Source: Flavobacteriaceae bacterium | Lineage (GTDB): Bacteria; Bacteroidota; Bacteroidia; Flavobacteriales; Flavobacteriaceae | DNA: 64,000 bases | Assembly: GCA_028279515.1 (NCBI GenBank) | Contig: JANQNQ010000001.1 | Span: forward strand, 124,001-188,000 | Direction of reading: 5' to 3' | Shown: positions 1-13,326 of the stretch, piece after piece | How positions within the stretch are numbered: the stretch's first letter is position 1 | How the letters are laid out: every line of letters begins with the position of its first letter | Made by a program: the position numbers and the translations under genes | The notes under the pieces: model-generated | The model's database searches: none | Seen by the model: the letters and a program-made list of their open reading frames with translations, nothing else | Told to the model about the DNA's origin: nothing

Positions 1-1230
1 ATGCGACCCAATAGCCTGGCCATTTTAGTCGCCAATGACACCAAACACACCAATGCCGACGACGTGATGGGGTTTGCACAAAATAATGACCTTTTTTACC
101 TGTCTGGGATTGATCAAGAAGAGAGCATTTTGGTGTTATATCCAGATGCTCATAAAGAAACGGTTAAGGAAGTGCTTTTTATCACTGAGACCAATGACCA
201 TATAAAAACGTGGGAAGGCGAGAAGTTGACAAAAGAACAAGCCAAGAAGATATCGGGTGTGGCAGAGGTAAAATTGTTACACGAGTTTGAAAAGGCGTTA
301 CAAAGTTTTGCATTTGAAGCAGATGTGATCTATTTGGGCCATAACGAACACATAAAAAGAGTGACCTTTGATCAAGAGACACGTCAAGATCGCATGATTG
401 CTTGGTGTAAAAAGAAGTATCCATTACATCAATATGATCGCGTAGCCAAGATTACTAGACAATTACGCCCCATAAAGTCTGAAGAAGAAATTACACTTAT
501 CAAAGAAGCAATTGCAATCAGTGCACGTGCTTTTGACCGTGTGTTGAAAGCGACAAAGCCGGGCATCAAAGAATATGAGCTAGAAGCTGAGATCACCTAC
601 GAGTTAACAAAATCAGGAGCCAAACGTCATGCCTTTTTGCCGATTGTGGCTTCGGGAAAAAATGCCTGTGCTTTGCACTACAATACCAACGATCATATAT
701 GTAAAGATGGAGACATGGTCTTGTTAGATTTTGGAGCCTGCTATGCCAATTACAACGCTGACAATACAAGGTGCTTTCCCGTAAACGGAAAGTTCTCAAA
801 AAGACAAAATGAAGTATATTCTGCCGTGCTTGGATGCCTTAAAGAAGGTTCTAAATTGTTGAAACCTGGAGTGCTTCCAGCAGACTACGAAAAGGACATG
901 GCGAAGTTGGTCGAAACCGAATTACTAAAGCTCGAATTGATCACCGAAGCCGAAATTGAAGCACAGGACCCTTCCGCACCAGCGTATAAAAAATACTTTA
1001 TGCATGGTACGGCACATCACCTTGGATTGGACGTTCATGATGTCGGATTGTATTCTAAGCCCTTCGCACCCGGAATGGTGCTCACTTGCGAGCCTGGCAT
1101 CTATATTCCTGAAGAAGGAATCGGTTGCCGATTAGAAAACGACTACCTGATTACTGAAGACGGAAATGTAAACCTCTCTGAAGCCTTACCCATCGAGATC
1201 GGAGATATTGAAGCGATAATGAATTGCTAA
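1..1230 (+). CDS. pepP: Xaa-Pro aminopeptidase (aminopeptidase P, M24B), 5' end outside window
   Basis: Metallopeptidase that removes the N-terminal residue before proline. Residues 1-155 match the creatinase-like N-terminal domain and 160-409 the pita-bread catalytic domain. All five expected metal ligands are visible: D243, D254, H339, E364 and E379, with accessory histidines H335 and H346 (HGTAHHLGLDVHD). There is no signal peptide, so it should be cytoplasmic. Flavobacterial homologues carry about 20 more N-terminal residues, so the ATG at base 1 is probably an internal Met and the true start lies upstream of the window. It sits near other proline and hydroxyproline genes, which fits peptide salvage, but the enzyme is also housekeeping in this group. 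Confidence 0.93.
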   Translation: MRPNSLAILVANDTKHTNADDVMGFAQNNDLFYLSGIDQEESILVLYPDAHKETVKEVLFITETNDHIKTWEGEKLTKEQAKKISGVAEVKLLHEFEKALQSFAFEADVIYLGHNEHIKRVTFDQETRQDRMIAWCKKKYPLHQYDRVAKITRQLRPIKSEEEITLIKEAIAISARAFDRVLKATKPGIKEYELEAEITYELTKSGAKRHAFLPIVASGKNACALHYNTNDHICKDGDMVLLDFGACYANYNADNTRCFPVNGKFSKRQNEVYSAVLGCLKEGSKLLKPGVLPADYEKDMAKLVETELLKLELITEAEIEAQDPSAPAYKKYFMHGTAHHLGLDVHDVGLYSKPFAPGMVLTCEPGIYIPEEGIGCRLENDYLITEDGNVNLSEALPIEIGDIEAIMNC

Positions 1231-1568
1231 ACCTCCTGTTTATTTGTTTAACCGTTTAGTTGAGCCCCTTTCGGGAGTACTAAGTACAGAGTATTGAGAT
1301 ATGAGATATGAGATGTGTCTTCACAATCCGTAGCTCAATAGAGCGAAGGGTTGAGATGTTGCATAGTACTGCACTTTCACCTTGCAGATTTTGGTGCATC
1401 TGGACAAACGAAGAACAGGAAAATATTCGTGTATTTGTGGCAACCAGAGAATTGAATACTACAGACTACACCTAGCTAGGCACAAGGTTTTGATATATAA
1501 ATACTAACAACTAAAAACCAAGAACTAAGAACTTCAATTACGCGTCTAAACAACTCAACGACTCAACA
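1231..1568. other. Gene-free spacer with short repetitive motifs
   Basis: No open frame of note and no tRNA-like fold. It contains tandem short words (gagatatgagatatgagatg near 1298), a phrase of the type aatattcgtgtatttgtggc near 1423, and low-complexity strings built on aacaactaaaaacc and caactcaacgactcaac near 1503-1570. Such strings recur in flavobacterial intergenic DNA; that statement is from memory. The two flanking genes converge here, and I see no strong hairpin terminator. Confidence 0.5.
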
Positions 1569-2000
1569 CTAACAAGACGTATCAGCAACGATCTTCCATT
1601 CGCCGTTGATCTTTTTAAAGATGATCATAAAGATACCATTGGCATCACCAACCTTTCGGGTCAAATGGTATTCGCCCATTACAAAATAAGCGCCATCGGC
1701 AATCTTTGAAATGTCATTGATCTTAAAATTTAACGTACCCGAATGATCTTTGGTTGGATACCCCTTTTTGTAGTTGTCCAACGTCTTTTGCCAACCATAC
1801 GTCATACCGCGACTACCGTAGAATTTTAGCGAATCGCTCTTCCAGTATCCTTCCATAAAACCTTCCAGATCGTGATTAGACCATGCCTTTTCTTGAGCTT
1901 TCATGATCGAGATGATCTGTTCTTTTTCTTCTGCCTCAGTAGATTGTCCGCAAGCGGTCAAAGAGATCATAAGTACGAATAGACAAAGTAATTTTTTCAT
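1569..2000 (-). CDS. SnoaL-like / DUF4440 lipoprotein
   Basis: Small predicted lipoprotein of 143 residues. The signal peptide ends in a lipobox LTAC with the lipidated Cys at 17. The remainder (about 25-143) has the look of an NTF2-like DUF4440 domain: N-terminal helices with a W-x-x-H-D-x-x-G-F motif, then beta strands ending in GEWKIVAD. Such domains bind small molecules or act as minor enzymes, and the exact role cannot be read. It is the last gene of the minus-strand operon and starts 3 nt after the GH2 stop, so it is likely co-expressed with the glycosidases. Confidence 0.8.
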   Translation of the reverse strand: MKKLLCLFVLMISLTACGQSTEAEEKEQIISIMKAQEKAWSNHDLEGFMEGYWKSDSLKFYGSRGMTYGWQKTLDNYKKGYPTKDHSGTLNFKINDISKIADGAYFVMGEYHLTRKVGDANGIFMIIFKKINGEWKIVADTSC

Positions 2001-2003
2001 TGA

Positions 2004-7167
<5,164 letters not shown>

Positions 7168-7168
7168 C

Positions 7169-8233
7169 TTATCGTAATATAAAACCATTTTTCATAGGAT
7201 CGTTAGGATCGATCAAAAAAGTATGCATGCCTGTAATATGGGCGGTACCTTCCACTTGTGGAATAACCGCCTTAAATGGGCCGTAATCTTCTTCAGAAAT
7301 AACACTTCCGATAAACACGGAATCGGTGATACTCTCGATAGACATTTGTTGTCCAACCGAGATTTCTTCACGGGCATGATGAATCGCCATTCGGCCCGAA
7401 ACGCCAGAACCCGTAGGGCAACGATCCACTTCACCTTCGGCAAAGATGCACACATTGCGACTGTCTATACCTTCATGCAATGAATCTCCAATAAAAATGG
7501 TTCCATAGAGAAAACTTAGGTCTTCTTCAAACGGATGGTCGATATCGTCGCTATCTGCTATTACTGCATTTTTGATGTCCATACCGGTGGTTATGAGTTG
7601 GCGATAGCTATTGGGAGTGAGGTCAAAGTCGAAGGAATTTTTGTTCATGTCCACATAGGCGTAAAAAGCGCCCCCATACGCAAGATCATAAATTACGGTT
7701 CCAAAACCAGGAACCTCGACCTTTCGGTCGAGGCTTATCACAAAACTGGGAACGCAATGAAAACGAACACCTGCGACAGCGCCCTTATCCACTGTGATAT
7801 AAGATGTAATGCGACCGCAAGGCGCATCGATCTTTAAAATATTTTTACCTTCCTGTACTTCGATCCACTGCATTATAATGGCCAATGTAGAGATAGCTAT
7901 GATGGCATGTCCGCACATCGTCGAATATCCTTCATTGTGCAAAAAGATGATTCCAAAATCTCCATCAGCATCGTTGGGAGGTGTTAAGATGCAACCATAC
8001 ATATCGGCATGACCGCGAGGTTCAAACATCAGTGCTGTACGTAAATAATCGTAGTTCTCTTTACAGCATCTTCTGTAGTCGAGGACCGAATTTCCTTTTA
8101 ATTCAGGAAAGCCATCGACGATGACCCGCAGCGGTTCACCACCTGTGTGCATATCGATTGTTTGGATCTGCAACCAGTCTTTTGGAGGTGATAGTGTTGG
8201 ATTGTTTTTAATATGTTGAAAGGTATTCTTCAT
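7169..8233 (-). CDS. trans-3-hydroxy-L-proline dehydratase (proline racemase family)
   Basis: Converts trans-3-hydroxy-L-proline to delta-1-pyrroline-2-carboxylate. The family separates by two active-site residues: racemases and 4-hydroxyproline epimerases have Cys/Cys, while the dehydratase has Cys/Thr. Here they are C107 (STMCGH) and T274 (DRCPTGSG), the dehydratase signature. I start at the ATG at 8233 (354 aa, as in human L3HYPDH). A TTG at 8245 would overlap the preceding gene and add four residues. One oddity: the residue two before T274 is Cys, where Ser is usual (DRSPTG). No signal peptide, so cytoplasmic. The next upstream gene encodes the expected reductase for the product. Specificity follows from the motif and is not proven. 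Confidence 0.88.
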   Translation of the reverse strand: MKNTFQHIKNNPTLSPPKDWLQIQTIDMHTGGEPLRVIVDGFPELKGNSVLDYRRCCKENYDYLRTALMFEPRGHADMYGCILTPPNDADGDFGIIFLHNEGYSTMCGHAIIAISTLAIIMQWIEVQEGKNILKIDAPCGRITSYITVDKGAVAGVRFHCVPSFVISLDRKVEVPGFGTVIYDLAYGGAFYAYVDMNKNSFDFDLTPNSYRQLITTGMDIKNAVIADSDDIDHPFEEDLSFLYGTIFIGDSLHEGIDSRNVCIFAEGEVDRCPTGSGVSGRMAIHHAREEISVGQQMSIESITDSVFIGSVISEEDYGPFKAVIPQVEGTAHITGMHTFLIDPNDPMKNGFILR

Positions 8234-8241
8234 AGCGCAAT

Positions 8242-9195
8242 TCAAGAGATGTATTGTTTATAGTAGTAATTGGCGGCGGTTAGGTCTTCGAGTGCATGCC
8301 CAACCGATTTAAAGACAATGACCTCTTGGTCATTGACTCTTCCGCGATGTTTGTTATCACAAAGTCCGAATAAGTCCGCCTTGATCTCTTCTGGTTTAAG
8401 GATTCCGTTGGCAATCGGAATCACAATATCCCCACTCTCTTTAAGTCCGCCTTCGAAAGTGTCAACAAACACTGTTGCTTTTTTGATAGCTTTATCATCA
8501 GCTTCTCGCATGTCCTTTTTGTACGCTCCAACCAGATCCACGTATTGACCTGGACGAAGGAGTTCTCCTTTAACCAATGGGGTAGGTGATAGGGTGGCCG
8601 ACGATATGATGTCAACTTCACTTATTTTTTCTTCAATATCTTTTATAGGTTGAAGTTCAAAGTTTTCATGCTTTAGTTGAAGACATACGGCTTCGGCTTT
8701 GTCGAAATTTCTTCCCCAGACATATACTTGTTTAATAGGACGCACCGATGCATGTGCTTTGATGAGTTGTGGCGCTAGTGCTCCGGTACCGATCATTAAC
8801 AACGTTGAAGCATCCCGTTTCGACAAAAAAGAAGAAGCCAATGCTGAAGTTGCGGCTGTTCGGGCTGCTGTAAGTTGCTTGGCCTCCAACAGTGCTTTGA
8901 CGCTGCCATTTAAAGCATCTAAATAAATGTAGGACCCTTGAATAGAGGGAAGTCCCAATTGACCATTCTTCGGACTTACCGTCACGATCTTGACACCGGC
9001 CTCTTTACTAGGATTCCAGGCGGGCATTAGCAATAAGGTAGAATCTGCCCCAACCTCAGGATTTGGAAAGTCATGGTGATGTCGCATCGGAACATTGATC
9101 GTATTTTCTTTAAACGCAGTTCTCAAGCGCTCGACCAAGGTCTCAAAGTCGGTATGTGTTTCAATAAATTTATGGTCGATAAAAGGAATGTCCAT
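8242..9195 (-). CDS. Ornithine cyclodeaminase / mu-crystallin family protein, likely delta-1-pyrroline-2-carboxylate reductase
   Basis: NAD(P)-binding protein of 317 residues, first gene of the operon. The Rossmann core is marked by MIGTGALAPQLI (about residues 134-145), and the substrate half by VKIVTVSP and the dimer region by LTAARTAATSA. Members include ornithine cyclodeaminase, alanine dehydrogenase, ketimine reductase and delta-1-pyrroline-2-carboxylate reductase (LhpI). Because the next gene makes pyrroline-2-carboxylate, I infer reduction of that product to L-proline by NAD(P)H. The stop is 8 nt before the dehydratase ATG. Cytoplasmic. Confidence 0.85.
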   Translation of the reverse strand: MDIPFIDHKFIETHTDFETLVERLRTAFKENTINVPMRHHHDFPNPEVGADSTLLLMPAWNPSKEAGVKIVTVSPKNGQLGLPSIQGSYIYLDALNGSVKALLEAKQLTAARTAATSALASSFLSKRDASTLLMIGTGALAPQLIKAHASVRPIKQVYVWGRNFDKAEAVCLQLKHENFELQPIKDIEEKISEVDIISSATLSPTPLVKGELLRPGQYVDLVGAYKKDMREADDKAIKKATVFVDTFEGGLKESGDIVIPIANGILKPEEIKADLFGLCDNKHRGRVNDQEVIVFKSVGHALEDLTAANYYYKQYIS

Positions 9196-9347
9196 GCATG
9201 ACGCTTTTGTGTATTAAAAATACGGCATTTTAGGGGTTCGGTATGTTTTTCCCCTTAAAAGGGAAGAATTATATCATTCTAAGGTGATATAGTATCAAAG
9301 ATGCGCTAGATTAAACTCTAATTTTAGCTGAAAATCAAATTGAAATT
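9196..9347. promoter_or_regulatory. Divergent promoter region between hydroxyproline operon and S37 peptidase
   Basis: This 152-bp spacer separates two divergent starts, so both transcription units must be driven from it. Upstream of the peptidase, TAATTTTA at 9319-9326 is a 7/8 match to the Bacteroidota -7 box, 21 nt before the ATG, without a clear -33 TTG. No convincing -7 is visible for the operon side. An imperfect dyad, ccccttaaaaggggaag (about 9251-9266), lies on the operon side and could be an operator. Confidence 0.4.
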
Positions 9348-10643
9348 ATGACAAAATATATAAGATACAGCATCCTCTTTCTCGTATGGGCCTTTGTTTC
9401 ATGCGGACCCAGTTTAAAGACGCAATTGGAAACGAAGACCGCCCTAAAAGAGAAATTGCAATTGCTGTTTCCGGATGCGACCATTACTTCGCTTGATAAT
9501 TTAGATGGGTTTTCTGAATCGTATCAGCTTGTGCTGAATCAGCCTTTGGATCATGACCATCCCGAAAAGGGAAGCTTTAACCATTATGTGTATCTCTCAC
9601 ATAAAGACTACAACAAGCCTATGGTCATTGAGACCGAAGGTTACAATGCACGATATGTAAAGAATGAAGTTTCTGAGTTGTTGGATGCCAATCAGGCCAT
9701 TGTCGAATATCGTTTTTATGGGAAGTCGAAACCGAATCCTGTTCCTTGGCAATACTTGACCAACGACCAAGCCATTGAAGACTATCACAGTTTGGTCACT
9801 AAGCTGAAATTATTGTATCATGGTGATTGGATTTCGACGGGGATAAGTAAAGGAGGGGAGACCACATTGATCTACAAATACAAATATCCGAAAGATGTCA
9901 AAATAGCAATGCCGTATGTAGCGCCGTTGATCAATACCCAAGAAGATCCCAGAACAACAGATCACATCAACAGTATCGGTGATGCTGATTGTAGAGAAAA
10001 AGTACGAAAGTTTCAGCGTGCCTTGTTAGTAAACAGAGAGGCCGTAATCAAGGAAATCGAAACACACGCCACTGAAAAGAAAATGACCTTCAAGGAAGTT
10101 CCTGTAGAGGAAGCACTTGAATATGCGGCACTCGAGTTCTCATTCTCGTTTTGGCAATGGGGCGGAAAGTGTGAAGAGATTCCTGCTGAGTCGGCTTCGC
10201 CTAAAGAATTGTTCGACTATGTAAATCGAATTGTGGGCATTAGCTTTTATAATGACGCTACTTTTGAAGCGTTATTGCCATCATACTACCAACACATGAA
10301 GGAACTGGGCTATTACGGGTTTGATTTTGAGCCTGTAAAAGACCTTCTAAAAGTTGTGAAAAGTACATCAAACAAACGCTTTGCTCCTAAAAATGTAGAC
10401 TTGAGCTATGACCCAGATTATATCAAAAACGTTCGCGATTACGTGGAGAACAAGGGAGACAAGATTCTATATGTCTACGGAGAATATGATACTTGGGGAG
10501 CCTGTGCTCCAACACCAAAACCAGATGTCGACGCCCTAAAGATGGTACTCAAAGGAGGGCATCACGGCACACGTGTGCGTCATTTTCCAGAGAAGGATCA
10601 AAAACGAATCAAAGAAACCTTGGCCAGATGGCTGGCGGAGTAA
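9348..10643 (+). CDS. Peptidase family S37 (prolyl tri/tetrapeptidyl aminopeptidase-like) lipoprotein
   Basis: Serine exopeptidase of the alpha/beta-hydrolase fold, 431 residues. Signal peptide with lipobox FVSC (Cys19), so attached to a membrane and facing the periplasm or exterior. Likely triad: S167 in TGISKGGET, D381 in YGEYDTWGA, and H405 or H406 in KGGHHGTR. The Streptomyces founders of S37 release tripeptides ending in proline from peptide N-termini. The gene is divergent from the hydroxyproline operon, sharing a 152-bp upstream region, which suggests joint control. Family assignment is from overall pattern, motif spacing and length; substrate preference is inferred. Confidence 0.82.
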   Translation: MTKYIRYSILFLVWAFVSCGPSLKTQLETKTALKEKLQLLFPDATITSLDNLDGFSESYQLVLNQPLDHDHPEKGSFNHYVYLSHKDYNKPMVIETEGYNARYVKNEVSELLDANQAIVEYRFYGKSKPNPVPWQYLTNDQAIEDYHSLVTKLKLLYHGDWISTGISKGGETTLIYKYKYPKDVKIAMPYVAPLINTQEDPRTTDHINSIGDADCREKVRKFQRALLVNREAVIKEIETHATEKKMTFKEVPVEEALEYAALEFSFSFWQWGGKCEEIPAESASPKELFDYVNRIVGISFYNDATFEALLPSYYQHMKELGYYGFDFEPVKDLLKVVKSTSNKRFAPKNVDLSYDPDYIKNVRDYVENKGDKILYVYGEYDTWGACAPTPKPDVDALKMVLKGGHHGTRVRHFPEKDQKRIKETLARWLAE

Positions 10644-10645
10644 AA

Positions 10646-11746
10646 TTATAAGACTCCCTGTTGCTTCTTATAAAAAGCATCGGCTTGCATCTGCATGATC
10701 TCTCGTGCTTTTTTGCGCTTGTAGTTGTACAGCTCGTCTTCTTCGGCGATGTCTTGATAAACTCGGTCGTTGATAACGGCGTCAGTAGTTTGTAGCTTAA
10801 CGCGCTGGTCTTTCTGTTGTGCCACCCAAGTTTTAACCGTGCCCTCAATATTCTCCAGTTTGATGTCGTACTCACCTTTTGGAGCCAATAATTTGGCAAT
10901 GATCGGAGCGGTCTCAATTGCTAAGAAAAGCAAGAAGATAAAAAACGAAGGAAGCCACGGCAATTTGTTCAATGCATTGATACGCGCCATGAGTCCGTCG
11001 AAACCGTCAATCGTAGGTTGGGTGTCTGCTACCTTCTGAGAGTATTCTTGAGTCAAGGCGGTTATCTGCGCTTCTTTTTCGGCTACTTTGGTATTGTTTC
11101 CGTCACGAAGTTGTTGCAATTCTTGCAAGGCCATATCGTGCTTTTCCCGCTTTTCTTTATACACGGGGCCTTTTCCTAATTTCATGGTGCCAGCGGTACC
11201 TTCTGCTTCGGTAATATAGGTGTCATAAAGGTCGTTGACCTCTTTTTCTTTCGTAACTACCTCAGCTTTCAATTCATCGATCTCGGTGTTTAACTTTTCA
11301 ACCGAAGGAGTGTATTGTTGAGCAATTTGGTTTTGATTGGCAAGGGTCAACGCATTTTTCTCTTCCAAGAGTACGCGGTCGATTTCCTTTTCAAAGATTT
11401 TCAACTCCAAAGGTTTGGCTATGACTACAGCAATGATAAGAGCCAAGATGATTCTGGGAGTTGCTTGGATGAACTCACCCCAAAAGCTATCTCTCTTCTT
11501 GATGGTCGAAACAATAAATCGATCAAGATTAAATATGAGTAGCCCCCAAATGAGTCCAAAAAATATAGAGGTATAAACGTTGTCAAATACGGTGTAGAGT
11601 GCATAAGCAGAAGCGATGAAGGCCATAACCGCTGTGAAGAAAACGGTACCTCCAATACCCGCTTGTTTGATCTGCTCTGACTTAGAGCATTCGGCGAGGA
11701 TGTCCTGATCGGCGCCAGAGCACATCCAGAAAAAACGTTTTAGCAT
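10646..11746 (-). CDS. DUF4407 membrane protein with coiled coil
   Basis: Inner-membrane protein of 366 residues with no known function. Start chosen at 11746 (MLKRFFWMCSGAD), the conserved opening of DUF4407; upstream in-frame codons to 11782 would only add a polar tail. Two hydrophobic segments lie at about 33-52 and 58-75, a third at about 93-112, then a long charged coiled coil (about 120-260), a fourth segment (PSFFIFLLFLAIETAP, about 268-285) and a basic C-terminus. Its stop is 2 nt from the stop of the convergent S37 gene. Confidence 0.85.
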   Translation of the reverse strand: MLKRFFWMCSGADQDILAECSKSEQIKQAGIGGTVFFTAVMAFIASAYALYTVFDNVYTSIFFGLIWGLLIFNLDRFIVSTIKKRDSFWGEFIQATPRIILALIIAVVIAKPLELKIFEKEIDRVLLEEKNALTLANQNQIAQQYTPSVEKLNTEIDELKAEVVTKEKEVNDLYDTYITEAEGTAGTMKLGKGPVYKEKREKHDMALQELQQLRDGNNTKVAEKEAQITALTQEYSQKVADTQPTIDGFDGLMARINALNKLPWLPSFFIFLLFLAIETAPIIAKLLAPKGEYDIKLENIEGTVKTWVAQQKDQRVKLQTTDAVINDRVYQDIAEEDELYNYKRKKAREIMQMQADAFYKKQQGVL

Positions 11747-11917
11747 AGTCGTTTGAGTTGATGAATACATATGTAACGTCATTTTAGCGGTTTTGTTACA
11801 AGAATCAACAGACTATTCGATGAATTTAACCTGATTTTATGAGTAAGACTCTCATAAAGTTCTAAAAGTCGGTTGAAAATGGTAATTTTAGGCACAAATG
11901 CCCAAAATTTCAATATC

Positions 11918-13276
11918 ATGAGACAACTACTACTTCTCGCGTTTATTTTGATAGTTTCGTTTTCTAACGCACAGTCAATCAATGACCTGATTGATAAGGT
12001 GGATATCAATGGCTTAACATTGACCTTGAATGAATTGACCGGTGAGGTACCTACTACGGTAAATGGAAATCCCGCAACAATAATAAACCGTACCAACGGT
12101 AATAATGACACGGCAGCCGACTATCTGATCGAGCGCCTGAGTGCTTTTGATAACCTAACGGTTGTGAATCAGGCCTACAGCGCAGGAGGTCGAAATATCA
12201 TTGCTACACAAACCGGACAGACCAACCCAAGCAATATTTACATTATTTGTGCGCATTACGATTCGGTAGCGAATTATTGTGCCGATGATAATATCAGTGG
12301 TACGGCAGCCGTATTGGAAGTAGCCCGAATCCTTTCAACCCAATGTATAGACAACACAATCGTTTATGCCCTTTGGGACGAAGAGGAAATCGGATTGCGT
12401 GGATCCAATTACTACGCGACACAAGCAGCAAATAATGGTGACAATATCTTGGCGGTGCTCAACCTAGATATGATGGCTTATGATGGAGACAATGACAATG
12501 ATTTTGATATTGATGTACGCAATTTTGCCCAGTCAAGGGCTATGAAAGATGAGATCATCAGTGTGCTAAACACCTATGGGTTTAATCTTAATGTCAATGT
12601 GGTGGACCCTGGTACTACGGCTAGTGACCACTCAAGTTTTTGGTTTCAGTCACCTGCTTTTTCAGCCGTGTTATTAGGAGAAGCTTGGTCCAACAATGAT
12701 CAAACTCCCGAGTACCATACCTCAGACGATCGTGTGATCACATTAGATCTTCCGTATTATGAAGAAATGACCAAACTTGTGACGGCCTATATGACCACAA
12801 AGGCAGGCCTTGTCGCAATTGATAATACAGTGACCATTAATAGCAATATGCTCACGGCCAATCAGGCAGGAGCTACTTATCAATGGATTAATTGTAACAC
12901 GGATACCGACATTGCCGGAGCGGTAAACCAAACATTCGCGGCTCCTGTAAACGGAAATTATGCCGTACGAGTTACTACTGGAGGTTGTACCGAAGTAAGT
13001 GATTGCATCCAAGTGAGTGCACTCGGGGTAGATACTTTAGACCCTGAAACGGTGAATGTTTATCCAATTCCGACGGAAGAAGAGCTCAACATCGAATTAC
13101 CAGTTTTTGATAAAGGAAAAATGCAGATCTTGAATTTAGCAGGTCGAGTACTTGTGGAAGAAGACATTACCGAAAACAATTTTCAATGGGATGTCTCTGG
13201 TTTGAGCTCTGGACTCTATTTCATCAAATTCGAGGTAGACGGAAAGACAGTGGTTCTAAATTTTATTACCAAATAA
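11918..13276 (+). CDS. Secreted M28 zinc aminopeptidase with T9SS type A sorting tail
   Basis: Exported exopeptidase of 452 residues. Start taken at ATG 11918, which opens a clean signal peptide (MRQLLLLAFILIVSFSNAQ); upstream codons from 11873 are not signal-like. The M28 site is complete: H113 and D115 (AHYDS), D123 (ADDNISG), E156/E157 (DEEEIGLRGS), D184 (LNLDMM) and H238 (SDHSSF), equivalent to Aeromonas aminopeptidase. An Ig-like stretch (about 305-365) precedes the C-terminal sorting domain (about 375-452: VYPIPTEEELNIELP ... LSSGLYFIKF ... NFITK). It should pass the outer membrane by T9SS and act on the surface or in the medium. Confidence 0.93.
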   Translation: MRQLLLLAFILIVSFSNAQSINDLIDKVDINGLTLTLNELTGEVPTTVNGNPATIINRTNGNNDTAADYLIERLSAFDNLTVVNQAYSAGGRNIIATQTGQTNPSNIYIICAHYDSVANYCADDNISGTAAVLEVARILSTQCIDNTIVYALWDEEEIGLRGSNYYATQAANNGDNILAVLNLDMMAYDGDNDNDFDIDVRNFAQSRAMKDEIISVLNTYGFNLNVNVVDPGTTASDHSSFWFQSPAFSAVLLGEAWSNNDQTPEYHTSDDRVITLDLPYYEEMTKLVTAYMTTKAGLVAIDNTVTINSNMLTANQAGATYQWINCNTDTDIAGAVNQTFAAPVNGNYAVRVTTGGCTEVSDCIQVSALGVDTLDPETVNVYPIPTEEELNIELPVFDKGKMQILNLAGRVLVEEDITENNFQWDVSGLSSGLYFIKFEVDGKTVVLNFITK

Positions 13277-13293
13277 GCGTGCTTATATAAAAG

Positions 13294-13324
13294 AAAAACC
13301 TGCCAATTGGCAGGTTTTTTTTTG
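13294..13324. terminator. Bidirectional terminator between M28 and blaR1-like genes
   Basis: Perfect 8-bp stem AACCTGCC (13297-13304), loop AATT, GGCAGGTT (13309-13316), followed by a T run on the plus strand and an A-rich 5' side that reads as a T run on the minus strand. It lies between two convergent genes. Confidence 0.9.
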
Positions 13325-13326
13325 TA

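Noticed and set aside
7169-8233. 4-hydroxyproline 2-epimerase or proline racemase
   Set aside because: The second catalytic Cys is replaced by Thr, which marks the dehydratase branch of the family.
11779-12111. 110-codon minus-strand frame over the M28 gene start
   Set aside because: It overlaps the signal peptide and first domain of the M28 gene on the other strand and has no family pattern.
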